Below, in pieces: positions 47,571 to 59,514 of a stretch of DNA of 64,000 bases. Source of the stretch: Bugulina stolonifera (lineage: Eukaryota; Bryozoa; Gymnolaemata; Cheilostomatida; Bugulidae). The DNA lies in NCBI GenBank assembly GCA_935421135.1, contig OW285194.1, positions 7,672,376-7,736,375 of the forward strand. The letters run 5' to 3'. The notes under the pieces were generated by a model. It saw nothing but the letters and a program-made list of their open reading frames with translations, was not told the origin of the DNA and made no database searches. How positions within the stretch are numbered: the stretch's first letter is position 1; the number at the start of each line of letters is the position of its first letter. A program made the translations under genes and the position numbers.

Positions 47571-50500
47571 AAGCATTATCTTCTCCATAAAGAAGATAAA
47601 CTAGCAGTAGCAACACAAGTAGGACACTTAATGTATTTCACAGCAGCTACTTTGGAGATACAACACAACTAGAGCTATGTTCAGCACACTTTGGGAGGGT
47701 GGAATTATCCTCTCTCAATATTCACATTTTTTAAGAAATTAATATGTTGGAGAGCAATTCATGAGAATAACTGCTATATTGCAGGCGGATATAAGATTAA
47801 ACATGAGGATACTGTTGAAGTATTATACATCTCCTATTATAGTACATTTATATTTAGAAGGGGTAAGAAGAATGCATACCTGTTATTATAAACTTGTGAC
47901 TTGCCTTATCTGTAATCTAATGACATCAAGTAGTTATATTTTTAGTCTTGTATCTCAGCTGCCAGTGCTATCAGCGTGACTGTGTACTACTACTAGTACT
48001 TTAACTAGTAGTAAATAAATATTTTAGTTGGCATCTTCTACTGGGAATGAAATTGTTGCCTACCATGCAGTGTTGAATATACAAAATACTGCACCATTTA
48101 TGTGTGTAGCAATATACATGGGCAAGTTCTTAGTACATAAACACTTGCAAAGCAAAATACTAAAGCTACATCTATAAGCACATGAAGGTCTCGAAAGACA
48201 CTTTGTTCCTGACACCAAAGATCTTTCCATTGATTCCAGCGATGTGCCAAGTGTTAGGGTTTGAATCTGTTTTATTGGAATGAGTAGCTGCAACCACTTC
48301 ATTTTTTTCATTCAGCAAATTGTGAAATAATTATTTTCTGAGACGTGGAATGGTTTATGGATACATAAATACACTGGGCAAATACGGTTATGGAACAGCC
48401 AAACTTTCTGGCAATCACTCTGAGAGGTTTATAAGATTACCTTATTTCTACTTCAACAGGTGGATAAACCATTTTCTTTAGGGCAACGCAGAATTGTGAA
48501 AACATAAATTGGTGTCTCATGTTGGATAGCCCATAGGTTCAAACAGGAATTGGGCGTTCGGCCTTGCTGTTTCACATACATAATATTACTTAGAATTTCT
48601 ATTTGGACCATGAAGGTCATTTGAGTGCCATGCAATGATACTGGTAGGGTAAAATATAATTATACAATGTGGTATACTGGATAATAAAATAATAGCCCAC
48701 CAAGTTTACCATTGTGCAATTTATTGCCAGCCAATAAAAGAGACTCTACAAACATTCAATCGTGCAAACAGCATTCAAGGACATTTATTAAGTGTTTCAA
48801 CTGCCAACTGACAAAAAACCAGGGTGCTGGAAGTAAAAGAAACGCAGGAGACTATTTGAAATGCTATGCCAAAACAAATGTTAGGAAACTTCTTCGTCTG
48901 CAATGTAGGTGTATTGCTATCAATTTTTTCGTGATGTCTGCTGAAAAGCACACATACACATACAACACTGTTACACAGATACTAGACTCTGGTAAACTGT
49001 CACAGTGATCTGTTGTGCTGATGTGTTACTCGCTTCTGCTTCCTAAAATATTATCAAACATGGAATTTGTACTTTGTTGTCTGAATTATGTTAGACTTAG
49101 CTCCAGTCTATTACTCAGAGCCGTTCTGACCCTTCTCTGGGTAGAAATATATAATAGTGAACTAATATATGGAGGAACCTGAGCTAAGCATTGGTGTTTT
49201 TTCTTGTTTACACGTAGCTAAGTTTGTCTCTGCATACAACGGAAAGCTACAGGCAACATCTCTCACCAGGTGCCTGGTAGGTAGACAATGATTTTAAAGC
49301 TACTGGTATTAGCCAAGGTCACTTCACAGAGATTTGTACATATTTGTGACGTTTTTTTTGAGTTGCAGAAATCCTTGACATAGTTTTGCATTACTTTGTT
49401 ATTTTGACAGCGGTACTGTCATCTATAAATAATTATGTTTCAAAATAGGTGGCAAGCTAAATACATTTTGCTCATTTTACCACAAACTAACAATTTAGTA
49501 TTTCACCGACTACTTCTATACACTCCTTGAATGCTGTTGATGCATAGTGCTTGTTTGTTATTGGTCAATATCAATCTATACTAGAAATAGTTTAATACAT
49601 AACAGAGGCGATCATAAAATTCATTGCGTCATTAGTCTTTACTGTCAATACACATGTGAAAGCTATATAAACGTGCATAAATCGGTGCGGTAGGCAGAAA
49701 CACTTGTGAAATCCTTCTACCTTCTTGGAATCTGGAACAGAAATTGGAGAAAAATAGACACTTTGCCTTTCTGGTGAGCAGATATAATGTGTATATAATA
49801 GTTTTCTGAAAAGCTAATACAGGTTTGAACTTTAATATTTTACCCAAAAAGGATTATGTTGGGATAATCTGTATTGTACTTGAAAGTACACTATAGCATC
49901 AAAACCAAAGTTGCTATTACATGTAATATATTCTTTTATAGTAGCTCTATTATTTTTTCAGTGACATTTCAATTTTAATGCAGTGGATGCATGAATTTTT
50001 AAAATTGTTTTAGGTAAAGATAAAGTGCTTCTTTAGTACTATATTGGCTGTATCTACATCGTAGGATTCTCTTTATAAACATAATACCTAATACATGTAG
50101 AATGTAGAATGTAGAATTCTAATACACGTAGAATGTAGGGGCTGTACAAGCAGATATATATGCAAGGCTGAGTTTAGAACAATAAAATATTGCATGCTAA
50201 ATTGGTTGCTAAAACAGAATAGAAAAGGCTTGCATGTACATCAGGGTTGGGTAAAGTTTAGCTTAGCTCAAACCACTGCTCTTTTCCGTAATTATAGTAC
50301 AATCCCAATCAACTAGTCCGTTATGCTACTATTCTAGGCCAGCCTTTTGTCTTATATACATGTACCATATTCCTGATAAAATATACTACGACTACGAGGT
50401 TTTGTCGGGTCAGTCGGTCGGTTTATTTGGTCACTAGCACATAGAATGCTGTGAGATTTGAGGTTGCTAAGGCTAATGCTGGGGGTATAGAAAAATATTA

Positions 50501-50633
50501 TAACCACAAATATATCTGACCACAACTGGATAGCCAAAACATTTAAGAAATGTCTAACAGAGCCAAAACCACGAATTATGTCTGAGGATGTCATCTCTAG
50601 AGGGAGGTGCTACCTTTGTCTTATGATTCTATA

Positions 50634-50767
50634 ATTAATTGATAGCTGTATGAAGGGCACCTTGTTTGGCAGCTGGTAAGGTGTTACACAGGATTCTATC
50701 ATTAATTGATAGCTGTATGAAGGGCACCTTGTTTGGCAGCTGGTAAGGTGTTACACAGGAATTCACC
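50634..50767. repeat. 67-bp tandem duplication
   Basis: Two copies of a unit beginning ATTAATTGATAGCTGTATGA, starting at 50634 and 50701 and nearly identical. Confidence 0.93.
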
Positions 50768-51693
50768 ATCTTGATCTTGAGAAAGAGACCATTATATACA
50801 TGTACATGTACATACAGCGCGTAATAGAGCGCTGTAATACATGAGACGAGGAAGAATGTACATGTAATTTTACGAAATTTATCACAAGAAATAATTTTTG
50901 TAACTTTTGTAATTTTTGTAAAGTTTTCAACAATATAAGTCACAATTCCATTTAACTTTTACACTTGCATGCTATAAAAAAATCATAATTCTTTGGTTAC
51001 GGACATGCTTACACTTTTTTCCTAACTAAAGAAGTGTAGTTTTCCAGTCATGAAGATGTTGAAGTTAGACCCACTTTTCATGCTATCTGGACTAGCTATT
51101 ACATATATAAGTAACTTGTCAACTGTCACCATTAGTACTGGACACCAGGAGAAATATGTGTACCGTATCTACTCTTAGTCCAGAATATTTACATGTAATG
51201 TTTGCAGACACTCAATTAATTTCAAAACTTTTTGTGACAGTTTCAATAATTTACTCCAATCTGTAAATGCTTATTCAAAATGTTTATATACATGTAATTT
51301 ACCTGGCTGAGAAGATTTCCATGAGTGGAAAAGCCCAAAAAAGAATGAATAAATAGACCATAGTTAGAACTGCAGTGCATCAAGCTATGTATTATTTATA
51401 GTTTCATTGTAGAACCTCACTTTATTGTATTTTGTTGTTTATTTGTTGCAAAATTGTAAGCCGAAGATTTCTTCAAAAACCTTATCTTTTAACCACAAGT
51501 TGAACAAGAAGCCAAATTACCATAATATAGACTTGGGAATGTTAATCAGTTTGTGTGTACAAAGTTTTAAATTTTTTATCTTATTCAAATACATTTCCTA
51601 TTTTCTGATTATTTGTTGCTATGACTACGTGTATATACATGTGCAATGCCATGTAACTGCTATAAATAATATATTTGCTTTGTTGCTTAGAAA

Positions 51694-54600
51694 ATGGACT
51701 TTCTATGGAATTTGATGATTCTATCTCAAGTAGCTGCTATTGTGGCACAGCTACCCAACTTCAACTTTAGCCCCACCTTTCCTGATCACGTAACTGCGCA
51801 TATGTTTCTGTATGGAAATGGTTCAGTTCCAATAGCCGAAGGTCCAAATCCATTTGCTAACAATGCTTTAAATGGGACGGAGTTCATGACAGTTCACCAG
51901 AACTGGGACGACGAGACTGTAGCACAACACAGACAGGTGAGCAGTTCTCTGAATAGTAGACTATCAAGGTAGTTTATGCAACTACATGTACACTTCATGG
52001 GTCAAACTGGGGTGCAACAGCTACTTTTGAGATAAAATGTATAGCAAGCTAAACGTTTTCTAGTAAATATACTAAATGTGTTTCTGACTTGCATCCTCAA
52101 TGAAACCTTGGAGAGCAACCATCGTAGTGAAAAATTACGCTCTAGCAAAATTATTGTTATGATGGTCATTCAGCAAAGTCGGCAGCTGTGGTGTTATTGA
52201 GATTATCAATCAGACTATGTAGTCAAAGCTGAAATTTAGGTTGCTTTGTGAAATTTTGTAGGAAATTTAATTTATTATCAGGTGCACATGAAATATTTTG
52301 ATCTTAAAATACAAATTCATTCCCGATGTGACCTCAAACTTTTTCATTTGTACCAGTAACGGCTGGTTGATAACAAGGCAGCACGGCGCCAACCGTACTG
52401 CTTCTTTGGTAGTCGTGAGAAAATATATAAAAATTGGCTATCTTTGCATTCATGGAGTAATTAAATTAAACCCTGCCGATCCTGAGACACTAGGATCGGT
52501 GTGCGCTACCATTTTTTTATGGGGAACATAACAAGCAGCAGATGCTGCCGAAATATTTTTATTCGCACAGATTCATTCTCGACAAAGTATTTGATCTTTT
52601 TATCAGTAACATTTGGACGATGACGAAGCGGTATGTGTGGCCATGTTGACAATCATCTTGCTGAACAGGAGCCAACCTGACTTCAAATTATTTCTTTCAT
52701 AAATGTGTGGAATTTTGTTAAACCTGCAACTAGTGTGGATTATGAAATTGGAGTGAACCCGATGCTCCTATTCATTCTTGATTGTTTATATTAGAACATA
52801 GCTGTATCAAAGCAATAGCAAGGCTCCCTCTTACAAATATTTTTCTCACGTACTTGTGCGCTTGTCTATTTTTTTATACAGTTGATTAAATAACGGGTGG
52901 CTATAAATAGACCAGGCTATCAATCAGTCTGACGCTCTACAACTTGACCCTAAAGTGTAGTGAGACATCCACATAGCATAGTATTGTATGCATTTTATCA
53001 ATCACATATGATTTGCAAGCCAGACAATGAATTGGAACCACTGCAGATGTCTTCAACACAATGAATTGGAATGCAGTGTAATACCAACGCAATAAAGTGT
53101 ACCTACATGTTCATGTATGTTTTATATACCAATATGAACTACAACATACACAGTGAATTTACCTCGAGCTGATGGAGAATGTTAAATAATATATTATTAC
53201 AAATTTTCTGCTACCAAACATAAAAATACTATGTATTATAATACTTCTTAATATTATAATCACCTGAAGGCCGTAGTCATTCTTCAAAGCAGTGTTGTTG
53301 TAGATTTATATAAATGTTTAATCGAGTGTGTGTTTTATTGTTGTACATGTACACTATGTATTGTTGATTGTGTTGGGCATTGCGCTGCACATATCAGAGT
53401 TGAAAATGGAAATTGAGTTGCACCTATAAGAATGCTGAATGTTTTGACATCAACACCAGAGAAATCTCGCAACTAACTACGTGCGAAGAGTTATTATTTT
53501 ATTACACATAATGTTCTCTTGAAGGATGCTATTGACTTCTGGAATGAAAGATTTGGACTAGATGGTCAGCAGTTGATGGACAATGGAGCTGGCATCGTTG
53601 TCCAGTATCAGATAAGTCCAGCAGTGAATGAAAGAGCTTATCTAATGAATACACCATGTCACACACCACCAGAAGGTTAGTATGATATTTAGACATGAAT
53701 ATGATGGCAAACTCTAGATCAGAGAAGCGAGCATAACTGCAGCATGGCCCCCTGTTTGATGTAGCGAATGCGCAGAAAATAGCCATTCTTTTCATCAAAA
53801 CCATATCTGAGGACCTTCTACTTTCAAGATATGACTAGTATCACATATTCATGTCAGAATGGCAATGTTTAGTTATGGAAGTACTTTCATTTGGATGAAC
53901 GACTCGGGGATATTTTCCAACTGCATGTACATATAGTCAGTACATGTATGATTCAGATGTGATTTTGGCCGATGGAACCTTGTTCTAGGACAAAATCAAA
54001 TGCTGTTAGTTCACCTAGTCAACCCTCCATCGTGGAGCCCTGTTGTAATTGGTTAATAATAAATTCAAATACAATGACTCCAATTATAAAATTTATCAAA
54101 AAATAGTTTATTAATTGAGACCACAACATATTTTGTACATTTTTAGTTTTTTCTGACTTATGAAGTACCATGCTAATTTTAGCTTCCATAGAATAGTCAA
54201 TGAAAAAAAAATATATCAGTCAGTATGAATTGATCAATGTACATGTTATTGTACATGGTGTAATGTAAAACATCTTTGAATTGGAAAATACCTGTGGACT
54301 GTCAACTTAAATGGAATAGATTTGGTTTAAATTAATTTGCATGTATTACATAATTAAATTCATACACCACTTTTTAACATTTACAATTCAAACATCTGGC
54401 ATCTAATGAGTTTGCAACCCAAAGGCTGTACTTAATCAATAATGCTCTACATCTGCTAACTAGCTTACATGATATTTTCTTTAAAAGACCTATATCTAAT
54501 CTGACCAATAAAGTGGCTCAGTCTACTTACTCTCATATTTATACACTAAGTGTGGTCTCAGTATGTGAACAGTTATTGGTTGAATAAAGCATTCTACTTT

Positions 54601-57600
54601 TACATACACCATTACTGTATTTTGCCCCTTTCAAGTTAAATGAAATTAAAATAAATATAGGCTGACAAAATATTCACCAAGTTACATTCTAGCATTCACT
54701 ACAGAAGTATGACATATTATATTTGTAAAGAATGTTTTTCAATGCAAAGACTACATTGCGCCGAGGTGCTGTGACCTGTGAGGTTCTTTTATAAACTATA
54801 CCTGCAGCTGTACTCTTATGGAAGTATAACAACCGTAATGGGACCTTATGTGGCTTAGATTTAGATAGCAGGATAGATGTATATTCCAATACATGTTGCA
54901 TATTGAAGAAATCAAAGAATTATTGGTAGGATGCAAGTAGGCCTATATATAGTTTCATGTAGTCTTGGATGGTAGTCTTAAATGGTGCATGGTGGTCTAG
55001 CGCTAGCCACTTTCGTCTTGCAGCAATGACGCAAGTTATCTGCAAGGACGTGGGTTGATTCCCACCAATGACCTGGGGGTCTCCCCTCCGCGCTAGCTCG
55101 GACTATAATAATATTCAGCTCTAGGAGCTGTGGTGGCCCCTCGACTAGCTCTGCTATTGGGCAGATACATTAAAGAATTGTGTTTGGCACCACGGATATT
55201 GCTATTATTATTTTTATACTATTTTCTTTGCCAATTAGGGTTGGGTTGTTGCCTTACATGTGTATCGGAGAAGATTTGATTCATATAAAACTTATGCAAG
55301 GTTTTACCTACATTACAACTAAGTATTAGACTGGTAGCAGTGAACGTGCACTTGTGTAGTGACCATTCTAATGACTCTCCTACAGGACATGAGGTGATAG
55401 ACGGAGGATTCCAGTTGTTCGTCACACACCCAGAAGGGTTAACTGTTACTCACCCTGTCACAGGAGAAGATGTACATTATCCTTTCCAGACTAACTTGGT
55501 TTATGCATGGCTGAGGATCCATGCCAGAGATGCTGAAGATGATTGCGGAGTGGTTGAACCACCCCCAGAATGGATTGTCCTCAGATACCAGGTAAGTTTT
55601 AGCGTAATCTGAATAAAACAGTATGGGAAATTGGGTTGGTAAGAATGTTGATGACAACCAAGAGAAAAAATTTGACCTGAGACAGACTAGCGATATTCAA
55701 ACAAGGTGTCACAAAATTGACTAGAAATGCCCTGTTCTTCCAAATTACACTGTACTCTCTATGACGCTGGCTTCTGATTGGCCAGCAAAGATTTTACCGA
55801 ATCCATCCCAAACTTGTCCGTTTCTACCTTTAGAACACAAGTGTAAATTCAAAAAGAAATCACACAGAACAGGCCCAAAGTTTACAACACTAAGAATGTG
55901 AATAAGCAAGGCCTTTAGGGTACCTCAGGGTTGATTAATAATTATTTAAAGTTTGTATGGTAGCTAAGTTTAGGTACTTTGCATTTCATTTTAGTCTCTC
56001 GGTTTGGCTAAATGGGCTCTCAACGCCATTGTCTTCGAACTGGAATTAGTTGGAGAGAATTACTTTGGTTTTGGAAAGTCTCTCGGGGTCAGTGCTCCGA
56101 TCCTTACACAGACTGACATTATCAACAGGCTACTCAACTACATCACGTTTGAGACTTCCGGGCCAGAAGTATTCTTTGATCACACCCCCCTCAACTCTCT
56201 AAATTTAACAGCAGTAACAGCGCAAGAGGAAATGACAACAGATTCAGGAAAAATAAAGGTACATTCTAGTAGTTACGTGTAGTCTACATAGGGTGAGTCT
56301 AGTATTACTTTTTAGTTAAAATCTTTTAATCAGGTAAAAATACGATCTCTCTCTCTGCATCTGTAAAACTAGCTCATGTTCTAGAATCTGGTTTAAAACT
56401 CGGTACATTTTGAGTAGTTTTGAATCGTTCAGCTTACATTTCATGCTCAGGTTCAGCCATTATGCACTTTTTATAGACATGTATTTTCTGCTGCACATAT
56501 GTGCAGAATTTGCAACATAATTATATGTCGGATTTTCATGTGTATCAAACTGATGTTTAGTGTTTCGGAGAATTGCAGTGGAAGATACACTACACAGCAG
56601 TGTTACAAGTGATGGTAGCCGGGAGTACATGGTGTGTACCCACCTTTTTTACTGGGTACACTGCAAGCAAGTGTGTACACTCACCGAATTTGCGAATGTT
56701 TAAAAGTTACAGACGTTCCAAAAATGTTTGAACCCTAAACCCTAATCAGAGACAAACACTTTCGGAACGTCCTGTTTGTAACTGGCATTTTTGAAATGTC
56801 TGTTTACCATCCTCACCTTACTGCTAGTTTCACGAGTAATGAAGGCGTTCAGCTTCAAGACTGCATTAGCCACTACATAGGCTATTCAGCTTGCTCGGAT
56901 CATGTGAGAAGTAGAGAAATTTGAGATGGCCTTTGTTCTTCGTCAAAACTGGAGCAGGAGAAGTTGTCTTCTCTATCTTTTGTTGGTTGACCATCTTTAC
57001 CTCAAACCCCAACCACAAACAATAAACTAATGCTATCCAAGTTTCTCCACTACTCCACCTAACAGGGTCGCGTTATTTCAGAAATGTACATTTTTCATCC
57101 CAATTATTTCTGAAAAAGTCTCAGCACCTCCTAAACTCGACTCTTATGACTCAGGTGAGACTTTACTCACCTCAGCTAGGTCACTTTTAACACTGATACA
57201 CAGCACATTAAATTTGTGTGAATGAAATGTACAGCACCAAAGTGCTACCGCAGTGCTAGCCACCGACATGTTAGCTAGGAAAGCGTGTTAGCTACGAAAG
57301 CGTGTTAGCTACGAAAGCGTGTTAGCTAAGACAGCGTGTTAGCTATGACAGCGTGTTAGTCACGAAAGTGTTAGATACCAAAGCCGCTAGATACTAAAGC
57401 CGCTAGCTAGCAAACCATTAGATACCAAAGCCGCTAGCTAGCAAACTGTTAGATGTTTTGTAAAATATTTCATCACACCAGGGAATCTAATTTAGTCAAT
57501 TAATAATTGTAAATTGTGATTGCAAATGTAAAAATACCATGTAAAAATACATGTAAAAGCAATCACAGTCATACAACCAATTGGTTGCATGACTGTGATT

Positions 57601-57721
57601 GCTTTTACATGTATTTTGTCTTTTGTACATGTAGGTCGAGGTTGAAGAAAAGGTAGTGGAGGGAAACCTAAAGAAGCAATTATATATAGCTAAAGGAAAG
57701 GAGGGAAAGAAGGCTGACTAA
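51694..57721 (+). CDS. secreted protein of an unrecognised family, paralogue C (316 aa, 5 coding exons)
   Basis: Coding exons 51694-51936, 53525-53675, 55386-55591, 55995-56258 and 57635-57721. Exon 2 is 151 nt as in A and B, and the phases agree. A signal peptide ends near AAIVAQ. Conserved blocks: FLYGNGSV, NPFANNALNG, FWNERFGLDGQQL, VQYQISPAVNERAYLMNTPC, VIDGGFQLFVTHPEGL, TNLVYAWLRI, FGFGKSLGVSAPIL and INRLLNYITF. It differs from A and B by an acidic/proline insert in exon 3 (DAEDDCGVVEPPPEW) and by a longer C-terminus. After NRLLNYITF there are about 35 more residues in exon 4 plus a Lys/Glu-rich 28-residue exon 5 ending KGKEGKKAD. A and B stop within 8 residues of that point. Intron 4 contains tandem repeats and a palindrome. 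The family and function are not recognised. An unspliced exon 4 would end at 56282. Confidence 0.85.
54990..55195 (+). repeat. tRNA-derived SINE in intron 2 of gene C
   Basis: A-box-like GGTGGTCTAGCGCTAGCC, B-box GTGGGTTGATTCCC at about 55050-55063, then a GC-rich tail (GGGGGTCTCCCCTCCGCGCT) ending in TTAAAGAATTGTGTTTGGCA. Composition and structure differ from the AT-rich surroundings. Confidence 0.7.
56710..56815. repeat. inverted repeat related to the 47.3-kb foldback element
   Basis: AAAGTTACAGACGTTCCAAA is complementary in part to TTTCGGAACGTCCTGTTTGTAAC, with TTTGAAATGTCTGTTTACC after it, as in TTTCGAAATGTCCCTTTACC at 47.55 kb. It lies in intron 4 of gene C. Confidence 0.45.
57265..57455. 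repeat. tandem repeat GTTAGCTACGAAAGCGT and derivatives
   Basis: About six 17-bp units (GTTAGCTACGAAAGCGT with changes) pass into GTTAGATACCAAAGCCGCTAG units. They lie in intron 4 of gene C. Confidence 0.85.
57544..57617. repeat. 74-bp near-perfect palindrome ahead of exon 5 of gene C
   Basis: AAAATACATGTAAAAGCAAT... pairs with ...ATTGCTTTTACATGTATTTT with one mismatch around the centre CAACCAATTGGTTG. It ends 17 bases before the acceptor of exon 5 and therefore overlaps its branch-point region. Confidence 0.93.
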
Positions 57722-58404
57722 GAGGTGATAAGCAAAACATGTGTTTAAGCTCCTTGCGATATCATGTGATAAAATTTGATTTGTCCCAGTTCTACGTTTT
57801 ATCAAACATTTTTTTACAGCAATCAGAACTGTAACAAACGAGTATATTAACAGTTTCTACAAAATATCATTCTTCATATTTATATTGTCAACAGAGTAAA
57901 TTTCCGAGGAAGAAGAATATGAGAAAATAATTTCTCTTACTTTGTAACACTTTACAGCGAATCTGCCTTTTTATATTATGTATATACGTGTGGATGCACT
58001 AACGATATTGCACAATATAAGGCTACAATGGTATGAGAATTTGCAAGAATAGTTGCTTTCTTTACTGATACATTACATAACAGGTTGTATTATATTACGA
58101 TACATACTGTATTTCATATTATTCGTGTACTTTGTAAGCTATACAGAGTGACTGTAGAGCATAAACCCGCTTTTCCATTTTGAAATAACTTTAGATTTTA
58201 GTTTTATAGATCACATAACCTTTTGATGGTATTCAATTAATCAACTCTACTCTGTTGCGAGTCTTACCCTGCATGCGTTGAATAGTGCAAATATTTTTTA
58301 CAGGAAGCTCAGAATATTTTATGGTAATAATGTTTCTGCTCTATTCGTCTGCGCACATGTGATAGTATTTTTAATCCTACATCCTTTAATGCAGTGCACT
58401 GTAT
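57722..58404. other. downstream of gene C, no gene seen
   Basis: AT-rich 3' flank, presumably the 3' UTR and intergenic sequence of gene C. No feature was recognised. Confidence 0.5.
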
Positions 58405-59514
58405 GGGTGCTTTCGGCACCGTCGCATTATATTCATTTAATGGATTATAATGGATTATACGATGGATTATACGATAGCGTTCGGTAATGGATCGCATTGT
58501 AATAAAAAATGCGATGGCGTTCGGTAATGGATCGCATAATAATAAAAAATGCGATGGCGTTCGGGAATGCATCGAATAAATTATTAAAATAATAATATTT
58601 TATTATTATTTTTATTAAATTTATTATTTTCCTCAATGCGACGATCCTTCGCATTTGGAGTCAAGAAAATATTTAATATAAATTCGCCCAGTCTGCTGTG
58701 TCTGTTATGCCATCAGTTGTCAATAGAAACCTACTACAGCTATTGTACATACCTTGTCTGCAAATACAGACTACTGCTGTTCTCTTCATTCAATGAAAAT
58801 AAAAGAGTCTACATGTTACTTATTGTACCCGTCTTTGTTATCGGTGTACTAACTCAACTGTCTTTGTTATCAATAACCAATGCTGAAAGCAATTGGGACC
58901 AGTATCATTGCTTTCTTCAGCCTATTACATAATGATCTGATCGATCAATAGAATTACAGATGTCAATGTGGTTAATGCACAATACTGTGCAGGTAAATTC
59001 GTTTGCATGAAGATCCCTCGATTTGACTGCTGTATACAAATGTGCACTATTTACATGTGGACTGAATGTTACGACTTGTAGATCAAAGATTAATTTTGAT
59101 ACCAAGTGAACCAACAACCAACAAGCTGCAGATATTTTTGTAACATTCAAATATAATTTTAAAATGCTGAGTAGTGAGCTATGTAGTATTATTTGTAATG
59201 TTTGTTCTCTAACTGATGGTAATCTAAAGTAATCTGACTGACTTAATTATTTGAGCTCATTTGGAAATTCCCAGCCTAGCCTTTCTCATAATTAAGAGGT
59301 GTTCGGCAATAATACGTGAAAAATAGCAACATCCATCGCATTAATGCGTGACTTTTATTTAAATTAATGCGATGAAAATACGATGAATATTCAATAATGC
59401 GATATTATTTTTATTATTTTTTTATTATTATTTCCATCGCATTATTGGAAAATCTATTCCATCGTATTTCATCGTATTATTTGCTCTTCCATCGCATTGA
59501 TGCCGAAAGCACCC
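58405..59514. mobile_element. non-autonomous DNA element with TIR GGGTGCTTTCGGCA (about 1.1 kb)
   Basis: GGGTGCTTTCGGCA (58405-58418) is exactly matched by TGCCGAAAGCACCC (59501-59514), with TAT just outside both ends. Subterminal repeats of GCGATGGCGTTCGGTAATGG and CATCGCATTA lie near both ends. The 98-codon frame at 58636-58932 shows no transposase motif. Confidence 0.85.

Larger units (their letters stand above)
46800..51688. other. gene-poor region upstream of gene C
   Basis: AT-rich, with a foldback-like repeat at 47280-47570 and a 67-bp tandem duplication at 50634. Isolated frames (48712-49008, 98 codons; 48060-48311) show no signal peptide, domain or splice context that I can defend. 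The 5' UTR exon of gene C should lie here, since its coding exon follows an acceptor (TTGCTTAG). No clear TATA element was chosen. Confidence 0.5.

Noticed and set aside
48712..49008. 98-codon plus-strand frame with several cysteines
   Set aside because: Cysteine spacing fits no zinc-finger pattern I know and there is no supporting context.
58636..58932. 98-codon frame inside the GGGTGCTTTCGGCA element as a transposase
   Set aside because: No transposase motif and far too short.
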